Below, one piece after another: positions 20,785-29,666 of a stretch of 64,000 nucleotides of DNA; the first letter of the stretch is position 1; each line of letters begins with the position of its first letter. Origin of the DNA: Betaproteobacteria bacterium HGW-Betaproteobacteria-22 (lineage in GTDB: Bacteria; Pseudomonadota; Gammaproteobacteria; Burkholderiales; Methylophilaceae); contig PHCJ01000011.1 in NCBI GenBank assembly GCA_002842285.1, positions 42,220 to 106,219 of the forward strand. Reading direction: 5' to 3'. Made by a program: the position numbers and the translations under genes. The notes below the pieces were generated by a model that was not told where the DNA came from, did no database searches, and saw only the letters and a program-made list of their open reading frames with translations.

Positions 20785-21162
20785 ATGTTCAACTCTTCAC
20801 TAGAGGCTTATGGTGGCATCAAAGTGACAACCCCTGTACAAAAAGTGGCAGACAGCAGAGCCAATGTGCAGAATATCAGTAATGCCAGAGCTAACCTGCC
20901 TGCTGAAAATGCAAGTAACAGGCCTGCAACCGAAGTGAATAAAGAAGCGCTCACCAATGCGGTTGGCAAACTCAATGAACTGGTTGCACCTGCGTTGCAA
21001 ACGGTGCAGTTTTCAATGGATGATGAAGCAGGCCGTATGGTGGTAAAAGTGATTGATACCGCGACACAAAAAACCATCAGGCAAATTCCTAATGAAGAAG
21101 TCCTGGCATTTTCCAAAACCCTGGGCAGATTACAAGGCTTGGTTGTGAGAGAGCGCGCTTAA
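20785..21162 (+). CDS. flaG: FlaG family flagellar protein
   Basis: A 125-residue protein whose C-terminal ~70 residues match FlaG: VQFSMDDEAGRMVVKVIDTA followed by IRQIPNEEVLAFSKTLGRL. The N-terminal half is Asn/Ala-rich and poorly conserved, as in the family. FlaG influences flagellar filament length or assembly and is normally beside flagellin and fliD. Here it is alone, between a sulfate-type transporter operon and an ABC exporter, but it retains a near-consensus sigma-28 promoter, which places it with late flagellar genes. The ribosome site AGGAGAAGGTC-ATG is strong. Confidence 0.9.
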   Translation: MFNSSLEAYGGIKVTTPVQKVADSRANVQNISNARANLPAENASNRPATEVNKEALTNAVGKLNELVAPALQTVQFSMDDEAGRMVVKVIDTATQKTIRQIPNEEVLAFSKTLGRLQGLVVRERA

Positions 21163-21258
21163 TACGCCTCGCTCAATTTCTGTAGTCCGCTAGCCGAATC
21201 AGTTTAATCCCATTGATTCGGCAAACCCTTGGCATTAGACTCTCTCTAGAAGCCCGGG

Positions 21259-23085
21259 TTAATCTTTACCCAAAAAACCACCACTTTGGTGCTTCCACAA
21301 TTGCGCATACAAACCATTTTTAGCGAGTAAGGTTTGGTGGTCACCTTGCTCAACAATACAGCCTTCATCCAGAATCACTAACCTGTCCATTGCAGCAATG
21401 GTGGATAAACGATGTGCAATGGCAATCACCGTTTTACCCTGCATCAGGTCGTAAAGACTGCTTTGTATCACAGCCTCTACTTCTGAATCCAAAGCGCTGG
21501 TGGCTTCATCCAGCACAAGTATGGGGGCATCTTTAAGCATTACGCGTGCTATGGCAATGCGCTGACGCTGGCCACCTGACAATTTAACACCGCGCTCGCC
21601 CACATGTGCATCGTAACCCACCCGGCCTTTGGCATCACGCAACTGTAGAATAAATTCATGCGCCTCTGCACGCTTGGCAGCAGCCACCATCTCTGCGTCG
21701 GTTGCATCCGGCTTGCCATATAATATATTTTCTCGCACACTGCGGTGCAGCAAAGAGGTGTCCTGCGTGACCATGCCAATCTGGCTGCGCAGACTGTTTT
21801 GCGTGACGCTCCTCACGTCTTGATCATCAATGAGCACAGCGCCCTGCTCTACATCGTAAAAACGCAGCAGGAGATTCACTATGGTTGATTTTCCGGCGCC
21901 TGAGCGCCCAACCAAGCCTACTTTTTCACCGGCCCTAATAGTGAGATTCAATCCTTGCAACACGTTTTTTTGCATGCCGTAAGCAAAATTTACCTGCGCA
22001 AACTTAATTTCACCGGCAACAACCTGGAGCGGCTTAGCATCGGCCGCGTCGTTAATCTGATGTGTTAATGATAAAGTGTTCACACCATCCTGCGCCGTGC
22101 CAATCTGCTCATAGAGTGAGGTTAATTCCCACATCACCCAATGCGAGATCCCATTCAGCCGTAATGCCATTGCTGTGGCGGCAGCTACACCGCCTACACT
22201 CACCTCATCTTGCGTCCACAGCCACAAAGCCACCCCTGAGGTTGCAATCACTAACAGCATATTGAGCAGGTGATTCGTGACTTCCACGCCTGATACATAG
22301 CGCATCTGCCTGTGCACTGTGCCCAAAAAATCATGCATGGCCGATTGTGCGTAGCCTGCTTCTCGCCCTGCGTGCGAAAATAGCTTAACCGTGCTGATAT
22401 TGGTGTAAGCGTCTGTAATGCGCCCGGTCATCAAGGCGCGCGCATCTGCCTGATTTTGCGAGACCTTGGCCAACCTGGGCACAAAATAACTGAGTGAGGC
22501 CACATAACAGATGACCCAAGCAATAAACGGTAGCATCACCAGCAGATTAAAATGCCCGACCACTGCTACCATCGTCACAAAATAAATCACTACAAACACC
22601 ATGATATCGGCCACAATAAACCACACATCACGCACTGCAAGTGCAGTTTGCATGACCTTGGCAGCAATGCGGCCTGCAAACTCATCCTGATAGAAGCTCA
22701 TACTTTGGCTTAACATCAAACGATGAAAATTCCAACGCAATAGCATGGGGAAATTACCCGCCAGGGTCTGGTGTTTGATAAGTGTCTGCACGCCTATGAT
22801 CACCGGGCTTAATAGCAGCAGTCCAGCCAGCAGAAAGAGATGGTGCCCTTCATTCGTCCATAAATCAGCGGGGGTTGTGATGCTTAACCAATCCACCACC
22901 TTGCCCATCACTGCAAATAAAAATGCCTCAAAACCGCCAAGCATTGCAGTGAACAAGGTCATGACCAATATCAACCCACGTGAACCTTGTGTACATTGCC
23001 ACAAAAATGGCCATAATGCATTCGCAGGCGGCGTAATTTCCCTTGCAGGAAAAGGATTTAATAAGCGTTCAAACCAGCGTAGCAT
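21259..23085 (-). CDS. ABC exporter, fused membrane and ATPase domains
   Basis: A half-transporter of about 608 residues. Six membrane helices (~30-310) precede an ATPase domain with Walker A GRSGAGKSTIVNLLLRFY, Q-loop MVTQDTSLLHRSVRENILYG, signature LSGGQRQRIAIARVM, Walker B PILVLDEATSALDSE and the H-loop AHRLSTI. It most resembles multidrug/lipid-type exporters that act as homodimers; the substrate is unknown. ATG at 23083-23085 is taken as the start, one base past the ispF stop. A TTG at 23097 is possible but would overlap ispF. It probably shares the ispD-ispF transcript. Confidence 0.92.
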   Translation of the reverse strand: MLRWFERLLNPFPAREITPPANALWPFLWQCTQGSRGLILVMTLFTAMLGGFEAFLFAVMGKVVDWLSITTPADLWTNEGHHLFLLAGLLLLSPVIIGVQTLIKHQTLAGNFPMLLRWNFHRLMLSQSMSFYQDEFAGRIAAKVMQTALAVRDVWFIVADIMVFVVIYFVTMVAVVGHFNLLVMLPFIAWVICYVASLSYFVPRLAKVSQNQADARALMTGRITDAYTNISTVKLFSHAGREAGYAQSAMHDFLGTVHRQMRYVSGVEVTNHLLNMLLVIATSGVALWLWTQDEVSVGGVAAATAMALRLNGISHWVMWELTSLYEQIGTAQDGVNTLSLTHQINDAADAKPLQVVAGEIKFAQVNFAYGMQKNVLQGLNLTIRAGEKVGLVGRSGAGKSTIVNLLLRFYDVEQGAVLIDDQDVRSVTQNSLRSQIGMVTQDTSLLHRSVRENILYGKPDATDAEMVAAAKRAEAHEFILQLRDAKGRVGYDAHVGERGVKLSGGQRQRIAIARVMLKDAPILVLDEATSALDSEVEAVIQSSLYDLMQGKTVIAIAHRLSTIAAMDRLVILDEGCIVEQGDHQTLLAKNGLYAQLWKHQSGGFLGKD

Positions 23086-23086
23086 A

Positions 23087-23578
23087 TTAAATCGCAAATT
23101 TTGCGTGTTGCACGATTAAGCACACCGCTTCTGCCGCGACACCCTCACCTCGACCCGTAAAACCCAATTTTTCTGTGGTTGTCGCCTTGATGTTGATTTG
23201 AGAAGTATGTACATCGCAATCTGTGGCAATATGTTCACACATTTTAGCGGTATGCGGCGCTAGTTTTGGCGCTTCGCAGATTACCGTCGCATCGATGTTA
23301 CCGACATCGTAACCCTGCGCTTTGATTAAGGTGGCCACTTGCCTGAGCAACTCACGGGAATCAATGCCTTGATAGCGCGGGTCGCCGGGCGGGAAGTGCT
23401 TGCCGATGTCACCCAGGGCAGCTGCACCCAGCAGTGCGTCACAAATAGCATGAAGCAAAACATCGGCATCGGAGTGTCCATCCAAACCTTTGTCATGTGA
23501 AATATCCACACCACCTATGATGCACTTTCGTCCATGCACCAGCGCATGCACATCAAAGCCGTGACCAATTCTTATCAT
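23087..23578 (-). CDS. ispF: 2-C-methyl-D-erythritol 2,4-cyclodiphosphate synthase
   Basis: The fifth enzyme of the MEP isoprenoid pathway; it cyclises CDP-ME 2-phosphate to ME-cPP with release of CMP. The 163-residue protein has the N-terminal metal site [13 protein letters not shown], the [20 protein letters not shown] motif, and the C-terminal [20 protein letters not shown]. Its start overlaps the ispD stop by 4 bp (23575-23578), the usual coupled arrangement. MiaA in this window uses DMAPP, a product of this pathway. Confidence 0.98.
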   Translation of the reverse strand: MIRIGHGFDVHALVHGRKCIIGGVDISHDKGLDGHSDADVLLHAICDALLGAAALGDIGKHFPPGDPRYQGIDSRELLRQVATLIKAQGYDVGNIDATVICEAPKLAPHTAKMCEHIATDCDVHTSQINIKATTTEKLGFTGRGEGVAAEAVCLIVQHAKFAI

Positions 23579-24264
23579 ACCGAGTCCTTTTGCATGAATA
23601 GCTCCATCAATGCCATATCCTGAGGATAAGTAATTTTCATATTACGCAACGAACCCATCACCAACTTGGGTTGTAAGCCTAAAGCCTCGATCGTTTGCGC
23701 TTCGTCTGTAGGTGTTCCGTTAAAACTGTGTAGCGCATCTCTTAACAAAGCGTACCTGAACATTTGCGGCGTTTGTGCCTGCCACAAGGCTTCACGTGGA
23801 ATCGTATTGATCACGCGCATATCGCTATTGGATACTTTTAAAGTATCAGCCAGGGGCAAGGCCAGTAAACCACCCACGGCATCATGCTCCAGCGTATCTA
23901 GCAAATGACTCAGCAAATCATGGGTGAGTCCGGGTCTGGCGGCATCATGCACTAAAATCCAATCCTGATCATCCACCTCCGATTCAATCGCTCGCAACGT
24001 ATTGATGACCGTATCTGCCCGACTATCCCCTCCCGTATAATGCAGTTTTAGACGACTATGACTATTGAGTTGCAGCTCGCGCCAGAAGTAATCTTCAGGA
24101 CTTAACGCCAAATAAATACTGGCGATACGCGGGTGTGTAAAAAAAGTATGAATGCTGTGTGAAATGGTAGGTTTTCCACACAAAGGCAAATATTGCTTGG
24201 GCATGGCACTTGCCATGCGACTGCCAACCCCTGCGGCTGGAATGATGACGTGAAAACGCTGCAT
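23575..24264 (-). CDS. ispD: 2-C-methyl-D-erythritol 4-phosphate cytidylyltransferase
   Basis: Transfers CMP from CTP to MEP in the isoprenoid MEP pathway. The 229-residue protein carries the nucleotide-binding start [31 protein letters not shown] and the later [16 protein letters not shown] and [11 protein letters not shown] segments. It is the first gene of the ispD-ispF-ABC exporter run, with 71 bp between its start and the diguanylate cyclase stop upstream. Confidence 0.98.
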   Translation of the reverse strand: MQRFHVIIPAAGVGSRMASAMPKQYLPLCGKPTISHSIHTFFTHPRIASIYLALSPEDYFWRELQLNSHSRLKLHYTGGDSRADTVINTLRAIESEVDDQDWILVHDAARPGLTHDLLSHLLDTLEHDAVGGLLALPLADTLKVSNSDMRVINTIPREALWQAQTPQMFRYALLRDALHSFNGTPTDEAQTIEALGLQPKLVMGSLRNMKITYPQDMALMELFMQKDSV

Positions 24265-24335
24265 GTGTTATGAAACTCAATAGTAAAATTAAAGATAAGA
24301 TGTTAACAGGTGTAAACCATTCGATTAAAAACACG

Positions 24336-26489
24336 CTATAAGACATCACTATAAGAAAGGCACTCACCGTTTTCCTGAACATACACGGCTTGATTTCTTC
24401 CCCTGCCCTTGGCTTCATATAGACCCATATCTGCAGATTTAACCAATAACTCTTTATCGGCAAAGCTCGGCGTGCTCAGCACCACACCAACACTGGCGGA
24501 CACATGGCAAGTATTGCCCAGCACTTCAAAGGGTTTGGCAAGTGCCGAAACAATACGTTGCGAAACTTCACGCGCCGTATTATTTTCCAAGTTCTCCAGT
24601 AGTATAATAAACTCATCACCGCCCAATCGTCCTACAGTATCTGTTTCTCGCACGCATTGCTGCAAACGCACCGCAGCTTGCCTAAGTAAATCATCGCCTG
24701 CATCATGGCCGTGGGTGTCATTCACTGCTTTAAAATGATCTAAATCCAGTAACATCAGCGCAAGCGACTCTTTGTTGCGTGCGACTTTCTTCAATGCCAC
24801 TTCCAGGCGATCATTAAACAAAGCGCGATTCGGCAAGCCAGTCAGTGCATCATAATTAGCACGCTGGTAGAGTTGCGCTTCATGCTCTTTTTTGGCAGTG
24901 ATTTCCTGCTTCACCGCGACATACTTTCTTGGTTGACCATCCGTATCCGGAATGGGTGAAATTGCCGCATGCTCCCAGTACAAACTACCATCACGGCGCT
25001 TATTCTGGATTTCACCCGTCCAGGTTGCACCTGAAGTTAAAACAGACCACATATGTATGTAAAACTCTTTTGGATGCGCGCCAGATTTAAGTACGCGAGG
25101 ATTTTTACCCAGCACCTCATCCTGAGAGTAGCCGGTAATTTCAACAAACTTGGGGTTTACATACTCAATATTGCCTGCCTGATCTGTAATCACCACTGAA
25201 ACCGGGGTGTAGTGCAGGGCCGTACTCATGGCATGGCTTTCAATTTCGACAAGTTTGCGATCAGTCACATCGCGGTTACTGGCTCTGCGGCCGCAAAATT
25301 GGCCATACTCATCATATACAGGCTGGCAGATATGGCTAATCCAACGCTCCTCTCCGCTTTTGGTGGTGATGCGAAAATCCAACTCCTCCGCAGGCTCTTC
25401 ATGGTTGGTGTGCATAAAATGCTGCGCTACGCTCACGCGTTCTTTTGGCGAGATTATATCCACCATACCCACCCTGCCTGATAAGAACTCTTCCGCTGTA
25501 TAACCCGTGATACGCTCACAGGATGGGCTGATGTAAATCAGTTTATTGTCAGCTGAATACCAGGTTTCCCAGTCGTAGGAGTAATTTGAAATAAAACGAT
25601 AGCGGCGCTCATTTTTTGCCAGAATTTCGGCTTCTTCGCGCAGAGAATTCTCCAAAATTATCCGCTTATCGGTTTCTAGCCGCAGTTGTTGATAGGTTCT
25701 CAACAAACTAGCCAGCAGCCCAATCAATACCAGCAGATAACTCAACTTTTTAAATAAATGTGCAAGATTAAACTCTGTGTCGTGCAACTGTGCAGAAAAT
25801 GGCATAAAAATAGACTGTACAGCCAAGCCCACAATGAGTGAAAGCACTAACCAATGCTCAAAATCATCCTCTCGCCACATTCCTTTAGATAAATAGCCTA
25901 TCAGTGCAATCAAAAACAACAGCGCAGACACAAGCTCAAATGGCCGGTGTAGCGTGGCATTTTCAAACAAAATTGCGGGAAGCGGCACGACAGTAAACAA
26001 TAAAAAACAGGCAAAAGTCGCAGTCAATGTCACCCAAAATACACGCTGTGGACGTGCAATAAAACTCACATTTTGACGGTGTACAAACCACAACCACCAA
26101 CTCACCGCCATTAAACCAGACAGGAACATACGAGAGGCTGACCAGCTCCAGGGTACAAGATGCGCATACGCATTGATCATCATCGGTGAAAAAAACACAG
26201 AGGTCACCAGCGTGTGATACGCATCCAAAACACCTGTACCCAAAAAGCCGTAACCAATGTATAAAAATTTGGCATCTTGCTGAGCAGAATAACGAATCAG
26301 CGCCATTGCTCCAACCAATAATGCCAACAAAGTTGCAATTGACTCCAGCACTGTATGTAGATGCACGCTGCCTACCCAGTGAAAGTCATTTAATAAAATC
26401 CCGCCTGCTGTTAGCAGCAACGCAAAGCCTACATAAGCAGCAAGGCGATGGCGACTTGATTCTGTATTGTTTGAATTAGATGATGACAT
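24336..26489 (-). CDS. Membrane diguanylate cyclase (MASE3-type, PAS-PAS-GGDEF)
   Basis: A 717-residue c-di-GMP synthase. The first ~270 residues hold about eight membrane helices resembling a MASE3/MASE4 sensor (HLHTVLESIATLLALLVGAM, GVLDAYHTL). PAS domains follow at ~300-415 and ~425-540 (NYSYDWETWYSADNKLIYIS and VVITDQAGNIEYVNPKFVEI), then the GGDEF domain (~550-715). The active site reads GRLGGDEFIILLEN at about residue 615, and an RETD inhibitory I-site precedes it, so it should be catalytically active and product-inhibited. The gene stands alone, between ispD and the IS3 remnant. The stimulus is unknown. Confidence 0.93.
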   Translation of the reverse strand: MSSSNSNNTESSRHRLAAYVGFALLLTAGGILLNDFHWVGSVHLHTVLESIATLLALLVGAMALIRYSAQQDAKFLYIGYGFLGTGVLDAYHTLVTSVFFSPMMINAYAHLVPWSWSASRMFLSGLMAVSWWLWFVHRQNVSFIARPQRVFWVTLTATFACFLLFTVVPLPAILFENATLHRPFELVSALLFLIALIGYLSKGMWREDDFEHWLVLSLIVGLAVQSIFMPFSAQLHDTEFNLAHLFKKLSYLLVLIGLLASLLRTYQQLRLETDKRIILENSLREEAEILAKNERRYRFISNYSYDWETWYSADNKLIYISPSCERITGYTAEEFLSGRVGMVDIISPKERVSVAQHFMHTNHEEPAEELDFRITTKSGEERWISHICQPVYDEYGQFCGRRASNRDVTDRKLVEIESHAMSTALHYTPVSVVITDQAGNIEYVNPKFVEITGYSQDEVLGKNPRVLKSGAHPKEFYIHMWSVLTSGATWTGEIQNKRRDGSLYWEHAAISPIPDTDGQPRKYVAVKQEITAKKEHEAQLYQRANYDALTGLPNRALFNDRLEVALKKVARNKESLALMLLDLDHFKAVNDTHGHDAGDDLLRQAAVRLQQCVRETDTVGRLGGDEFIILLENLENNTAREVSQRIVSALAKPFEVLGNTCHVSASVGVVLSTPSFADKELLVKSADMGLYEAKGRGRNQAVYVQENGECLSYSDVL

Positions 26490-26540
26490 TGGTTAAAAAC
26501 TATTAATAATGCTTGAGATTGTGCCTACATTTTAAACCGC

Positions 26541-26862
26541 TTGAATCGCCCCGGTTAGGAGCTTTTGTTTAAGTAAATACCACCGAAGTGGCTGCTTCTT
26601 CGGCAGTCTGCTTTTATACAAGCTGACGCTGATAGTTTAACTCAGCTTCTGCCGGCGGGATATAGCCAATCAGCCCAAGTAGTTTCTGATAATTAAACCA
26701 ATGCGCCCATTCCAGCGTTGCCGATTCCACTGTTGCCATGGTTTTCCAAGGACCGCGTTTGTGTAGACTTCTGCCTTATATAAACCATAAATGGTTTATA
26801 TAAGTGCGTTATCGTAGCTGTCCCCTTACTCTCTACCTGGCGCGCTATGCCAGCTTCGGCTA
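26541..26862 (-). pseudogene. IS3-family transposase (OrfB) C-terminal remnant
   Basis: On the minus strand the sequence reads, in pieces, AEAGIARQVESKG, GDSYDNALI, TIYGLYKAEV, then HKRGPWKTMATVESATLEW, and GYIPPAEAELNYQRQLV with a TAA stop at 26614-26616. This is the end of an IS3-group OrfB integrase. At least two frame changes are needed, and a TAA stop occupies the place of the catalytic Glu that normally follows DNAL-x in the DDE set, so it is dead. The sequence at 26541 resembles the terminal inverted repeat of this IS group. The rest of the element is missing. Confidence 0.85.
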
Positions 26863-26892
26863 AAAAAAAGGCTCTTAGCAAGAGCCTTTTTA
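26862..26892 (-). terminator. Rho-independent terminator of amt
   Basis: AAAAGGCTCTT (26866-26876), a three-base loop and its exact complement (26880-26890) form an 11-bp stem. In the leftward direction it is followed by a run of about eight T residues, about 80 bp past the amt stop. Confidence 0.9.
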
Positions 26893-26968
26893 GTTTAAAT
26901 TTTCGACTGTCTTTATTACTATCCGACAGACTTTATTTTTTCCTATCAAATTTCAATGCGTCACAGCA

Positions 26969-28159
26969 TCAGTCTTCACTGCTGGCTACAATTTTATGAA
27001 TACTTAAATCCGCGCCGTCGAACTCTTCTTCTGCACTCAGACGAATGCCGACCAGTTTTTTAAGTGCGCCATAAATTGCAAAACCACCGATAACAGCCAC
27101 AATAACGCCCAGCCCGGTTCCCAGTAGCTGGGCGATTAAACTTACGCCACCTATGCCACCCAGAGCCTTGGCACCAAAAATACCGGCAGCGATACCGCCC
27201 CAGGCACCACATAAACCATGCAGTGGCCAAACACCAAGCACATCATCCACTTTTAAGCGATTTTGCGTTAAATTAAATGCCCAGACAAAGAGCACGCCTG
27301 CCACCAACCCTGTCGCCAGCGCACCTAACGGGTGCATCACATCCGAACCCGCACACACGGCAACCAAGCCTGCCAGTGGACCGTTATGCACAAATCCCGG
27401 GTCATTCTTCCCCATCACCAACGCTGCCAATGTGCCGCCTACCATTGCCATGAGCGAGTTCACCGCCACCAGGCCAGATATTCCCTGCATAGATTGTGCT
27501 GACATGACATTAAAACCGAACCAGCCCACAGTAAGTATCCACGCCCCTAATGCCAGGAACGGAATATTAGATGGTGGGTAAGCGTGTAAACGCCCCTCTT
27601 TACTATAACGCCCCCTACGCGCACCAAGCAAAATCACGGCAGTTAGGGCTAGCCAACCACCCATGGCATGCACCACGACCGACCCTGCAAAATCATGAAA
27701 CCCCGCACCAAAAGATTGGTTTAACCAGTGCTGAAAGCCATAATGGCTATTCCAGGTAATGCCTTCAAAAAAAGGATAGACAAAGCCAACAATTGCAAAT
27801 GTAGCGAATAATTGCGGGTTGAATTTTGCGCGTTCCGCTATGCCACCCGAAATGATGGCGGGAATTGCCGCAGCGAAGGTCAGTAAGAAAAAGAATTTAA
27901 CTAACGCATAACCATTTTTTACGGCTAGGGTTTCTGCGCCGCTAAAAAAATCAACGCCATAAGCGATGCTAAAGCCAACAAAAAAATAAGCTATGGTAGA
28001 CACTGAAAAATCAGTCATGATTTTCACTAGGGAATTCACCTGATTTTTATGTCTGACTGTGCCCACCTCCAAAAATGCAAAGCCTGCATGCATTGCCAGT
28101 ACCATAATGGCGCCGAGTAGCACAAATAGCGTATCGTTCGCTGTAACAATTGCTTCCAT
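26969..28159 (-). CDS. amt: Ammonium transporter
   Basis: An inner-membrane Amt/MEP/Rh channel of 396 residues with eleven predicted helices, which passes NH3/NH4+. Typical segments are ANDTLFVLLGAIMVLAMHAG at the N-terminus, NSLVKIMTDFSVSTIAYFFV, and DFAGSVVVHAMGGWLALTAV, with the pore His in the last. GPLAGLVAVCAG and LCGAWGGIAAGIFG follow. There is no cleavable signal peptide and no adjacent glnK gene, which usually accompanies amtB. I looked for a sigma-54 promoter in the 205 bp upstream and found no site with correct spacing. It ends with a strong terminator. Confidence 0.95.
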   Translation of the reverse strand: MEAIVTANDTLFVLLGAIMVLAMHAGFAFLEVGTVRHKNQVNSLVKIMTDFSVSTIAYFFVGFSIAYGVDFFSGAETLAVKNGYALVKFFFLLTFAAAIPAIISGGIAERAKFNPQLFATFAIVGFVYPFFEGITWNSHYGFQHWLNQSFGAGFHDFAGSVVVHAMGGWLALTAVILLGARRGRYSKEGRLHAYPPSNIPFLALGAWILTVGWFGFNVMSAQSMQGISGLVAVNSLMAMVGGTLAALVMGKNDPGFVHNGPLAGLVAVCAGSDVMHPLGALATGLVAGVLFVWAFNLTQNRLKVDDVLGVWPLHGLCGAWGGIAAGIFGAKALGGIGGVSLIAQLLGTGLGVIVAVIGGFAIYGALKKLVGIRLSAEEEFDGADLSIHKIVASSED

Positions 28160-28364
28160 GTTGATTCACCGCCTGAATTAAGAAATGGCTATGCATAAGC
28201 AAAAAATGAACCAACAAAATAACTAATTGTTTTTAAAGTAAATAATGTAATAATTTTTTTGATGATGCATTAAAGCGGTGCAATTGAATTCATGACGCAC
28301 TATTTACGTGCGGCAATAGCAGGTAGCTAAAACAATGTGCTTACAGAATACCAAATTCAACGCG

Positions 28365-29030
28365 TTATGACAGGATGTTGCCTGAATTACTTTTTAATAC
28401 CATGTTTGCAGCGTCTGGGTTGCCAGACCAAAAATGGTAAAACTCACGCACCACAACTAAAAACAAGCGGCGATTCTGTTTAATGTTAAAGAGCGGCAAT
28501 GTTAAATCCATGGCCACGCGGTATGTTTTGTGATTTTTTTCCGGGGCACTGCGCAACCGGATCAGGATGATTTTAGCAAGCTTGCTGCGCGTATCCACCA
28601 GCGACTGTTCAGCACCTTCCTGCCGCAACGCCTGTACATAGGCTTTTAATGGCCAATTTTCAGATGCGTCGAATTTCTCTGTGAGCAGGCTGTCAGTCAA
28701 TGATTTTAATGAAGCAAAATTTGGCTTCCATTGCAAAACTTCAGTTTCAAAACCGGGGTTCAGATTCAGTGCAGCAATGGCTTTAAAATCCCCTAACCAG
28801 AATGGGTAAAACTCGCGTGCTGCAGTCAGGCTGTCATGCCAGTCATCGTGCGGAACGGCCTCCATAATTTCCTCAACCACGCTACGGTAATCGTGGCCAT
28901 TGTGCTGTTTATCTGAAAGGGCATGCGCCAGCTTGTCTAAAAAAGATGAACGTGAATGCAATAGTGCGCTGCCGGCCCCTTTATTCTGTAACAACTTTAG
29001 ATAAGCACTAATCGCCTGTTTTTCACGCAT
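28365..29030 (-). CDS. Unknown protein with internally duplicated domain
   Basis: A 221-residue soluble protein without signal peptide or membrane helix. Its two halves are similar: residues ~8-95 (YLKLLQNKGAG...AAREFYPFWLGDFKAIAALN) and ~128-215 (YVQALRQEGAEQ...VVREFYHFWSGNPDAANMVL). Each half contains a REFYxFWxG motif about 70 residues after a short helix with LxxxGA. This points to a tandem duplication of an all-helical domain of ~85 residues. I do not recognise the family. It is monocistronic, between amt and a divergent DUF3301 gene. Confidence 0.65.
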   Translation of the reverse strand: MREKQAISAYLKLLQNKGAGSALLHSRSSFLDKLAHALSDKQHNGHDYRSVVEEIMEAVPHDDWHDSLTAAREFYPFWLGDFKAIAALNLNPGFETEVLQWKPNFASLKSLTDSLLTEKFDASENWPLKAYVQALRQEGAEQSLVDTRSKLAKIILIRLRSAPEKNHKTYRVAMDLTLPLFNIKQNRRLFLVVVREFYHFWSGNPDAANMVLKSNSGNILS

Positions 29031-29347
29031 TTTCAGCCACTCAAATTTAATTAGGGATAATTGCTGATTGAGAATAATTGTTACTATAGCTTAGTAAACT
29101 CTCAATTTAGCTTAAAATTCACGTAATATCGTATTAGGGTTAAAAATTAAAGATGCACTATTACGCGCCAGCCCGGACTTGCCACAACACACAAATGCGC
29201 CAAGTTCATGATAGTACAAATTTAAGAAAATTATACCCCTAATGGGTGGTTTTATTTCAATTATGCATAATACCCTCATGCACTTTTACTGATCATTTTT
29301 ATAATTTATCCACTTAAAATTTACCTACTTAAATAGAATTACTACAA
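29031..29347. promoter_or_regulatory. AT-rich divergent intergenic region
   Basis: These 317 bp separate two divergent small genes. A TATAAT at 29300-29305 could be the -10 element of the rightward gene, with only a weak -35. A short ACCCC-TAA-TGGGT inverted repeat lies near 29235. No gene is seen. Confidence 0.35.
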
Positions 29348-29656
29348 ATGGAACTCATGTTAATCGCAATTTTGGCAGCCATCACCTGGTTTTGGATGGA
29401 CAGTTTAAGCAAGCGTGAGCGTGCGATTCTACTGGGGAGGGAGCTAGTCGCCAGGCTTAACCTGCAATTTCTGGATGAAAGCGTGGCTTGTACCAACATC
29501 TGGTTTGGCAGAAACCGCCATGGGCACGTGCAATTGTTACGCACCTACGCATTTGAAGTGAGCCCCGATGGCACTGAGCGCTTGCCCTGCCGTTTGATTT
29601 TACTTGGTAACCAACTCAGCAGTTGGCATATTCCGCCTTATTTGCAACCTTTGTAG
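29348..29656 (+). CDS. DUF3301 family membrane-anchored protein
   Basis: A 102-residue protein with one N-terminal helix (MLIAILAAITWFWMDSLSKR) and a soluble domain with the pattern LNLQFLDESVACTNIWFGRN and RTYAFEVSPDGTERLPCRLI. This fits DUF3301, a small proteobacterial family of unknown function. It precedes gluQ on the same strand, but 412 bp of repeats separate them, so co-transcription is uncertain. Confidence 0.7.
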   Translation: MELMLIAILAAITWFWMDSLSKRERAILLGRELVARLNLQFLDESVACTNIWFGRNRHGHVQLLRTYAFEVSPDGTERLPCRLILLGNQLSSWHIPPYLQPL

Positions 29657-29666
29657 TGAGTTTTTA

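Larger units (their letters stand above)
26490..26968. other. 479-bp gap: IS3 remnant and amt terminator
   Basis: From left to right this gap has a short unassigned stretch, an IS3-type terminal sequence (TTGAATCGCCCCGGTT at 26541), the decayed 3' end of an IS3 transposase, the rho-independent terminator of amt, and about 75 bp before the amt stop. There is no intact gene. Confidence 0.8.

Noticed and set aside
27153..27581. 142-codon plus-strand frame inside amt
   Set aside because: It is Pro/Ala-rich, antisense to membrane-helix codons, and lacks a ribosome site.
28160..28364. Sigma-54 promoter for amt
   Set aside because: The nearest match (TTGCAC...TGCA on the minus strand) has GG/GC spacing two bases too long and lacks the GG.
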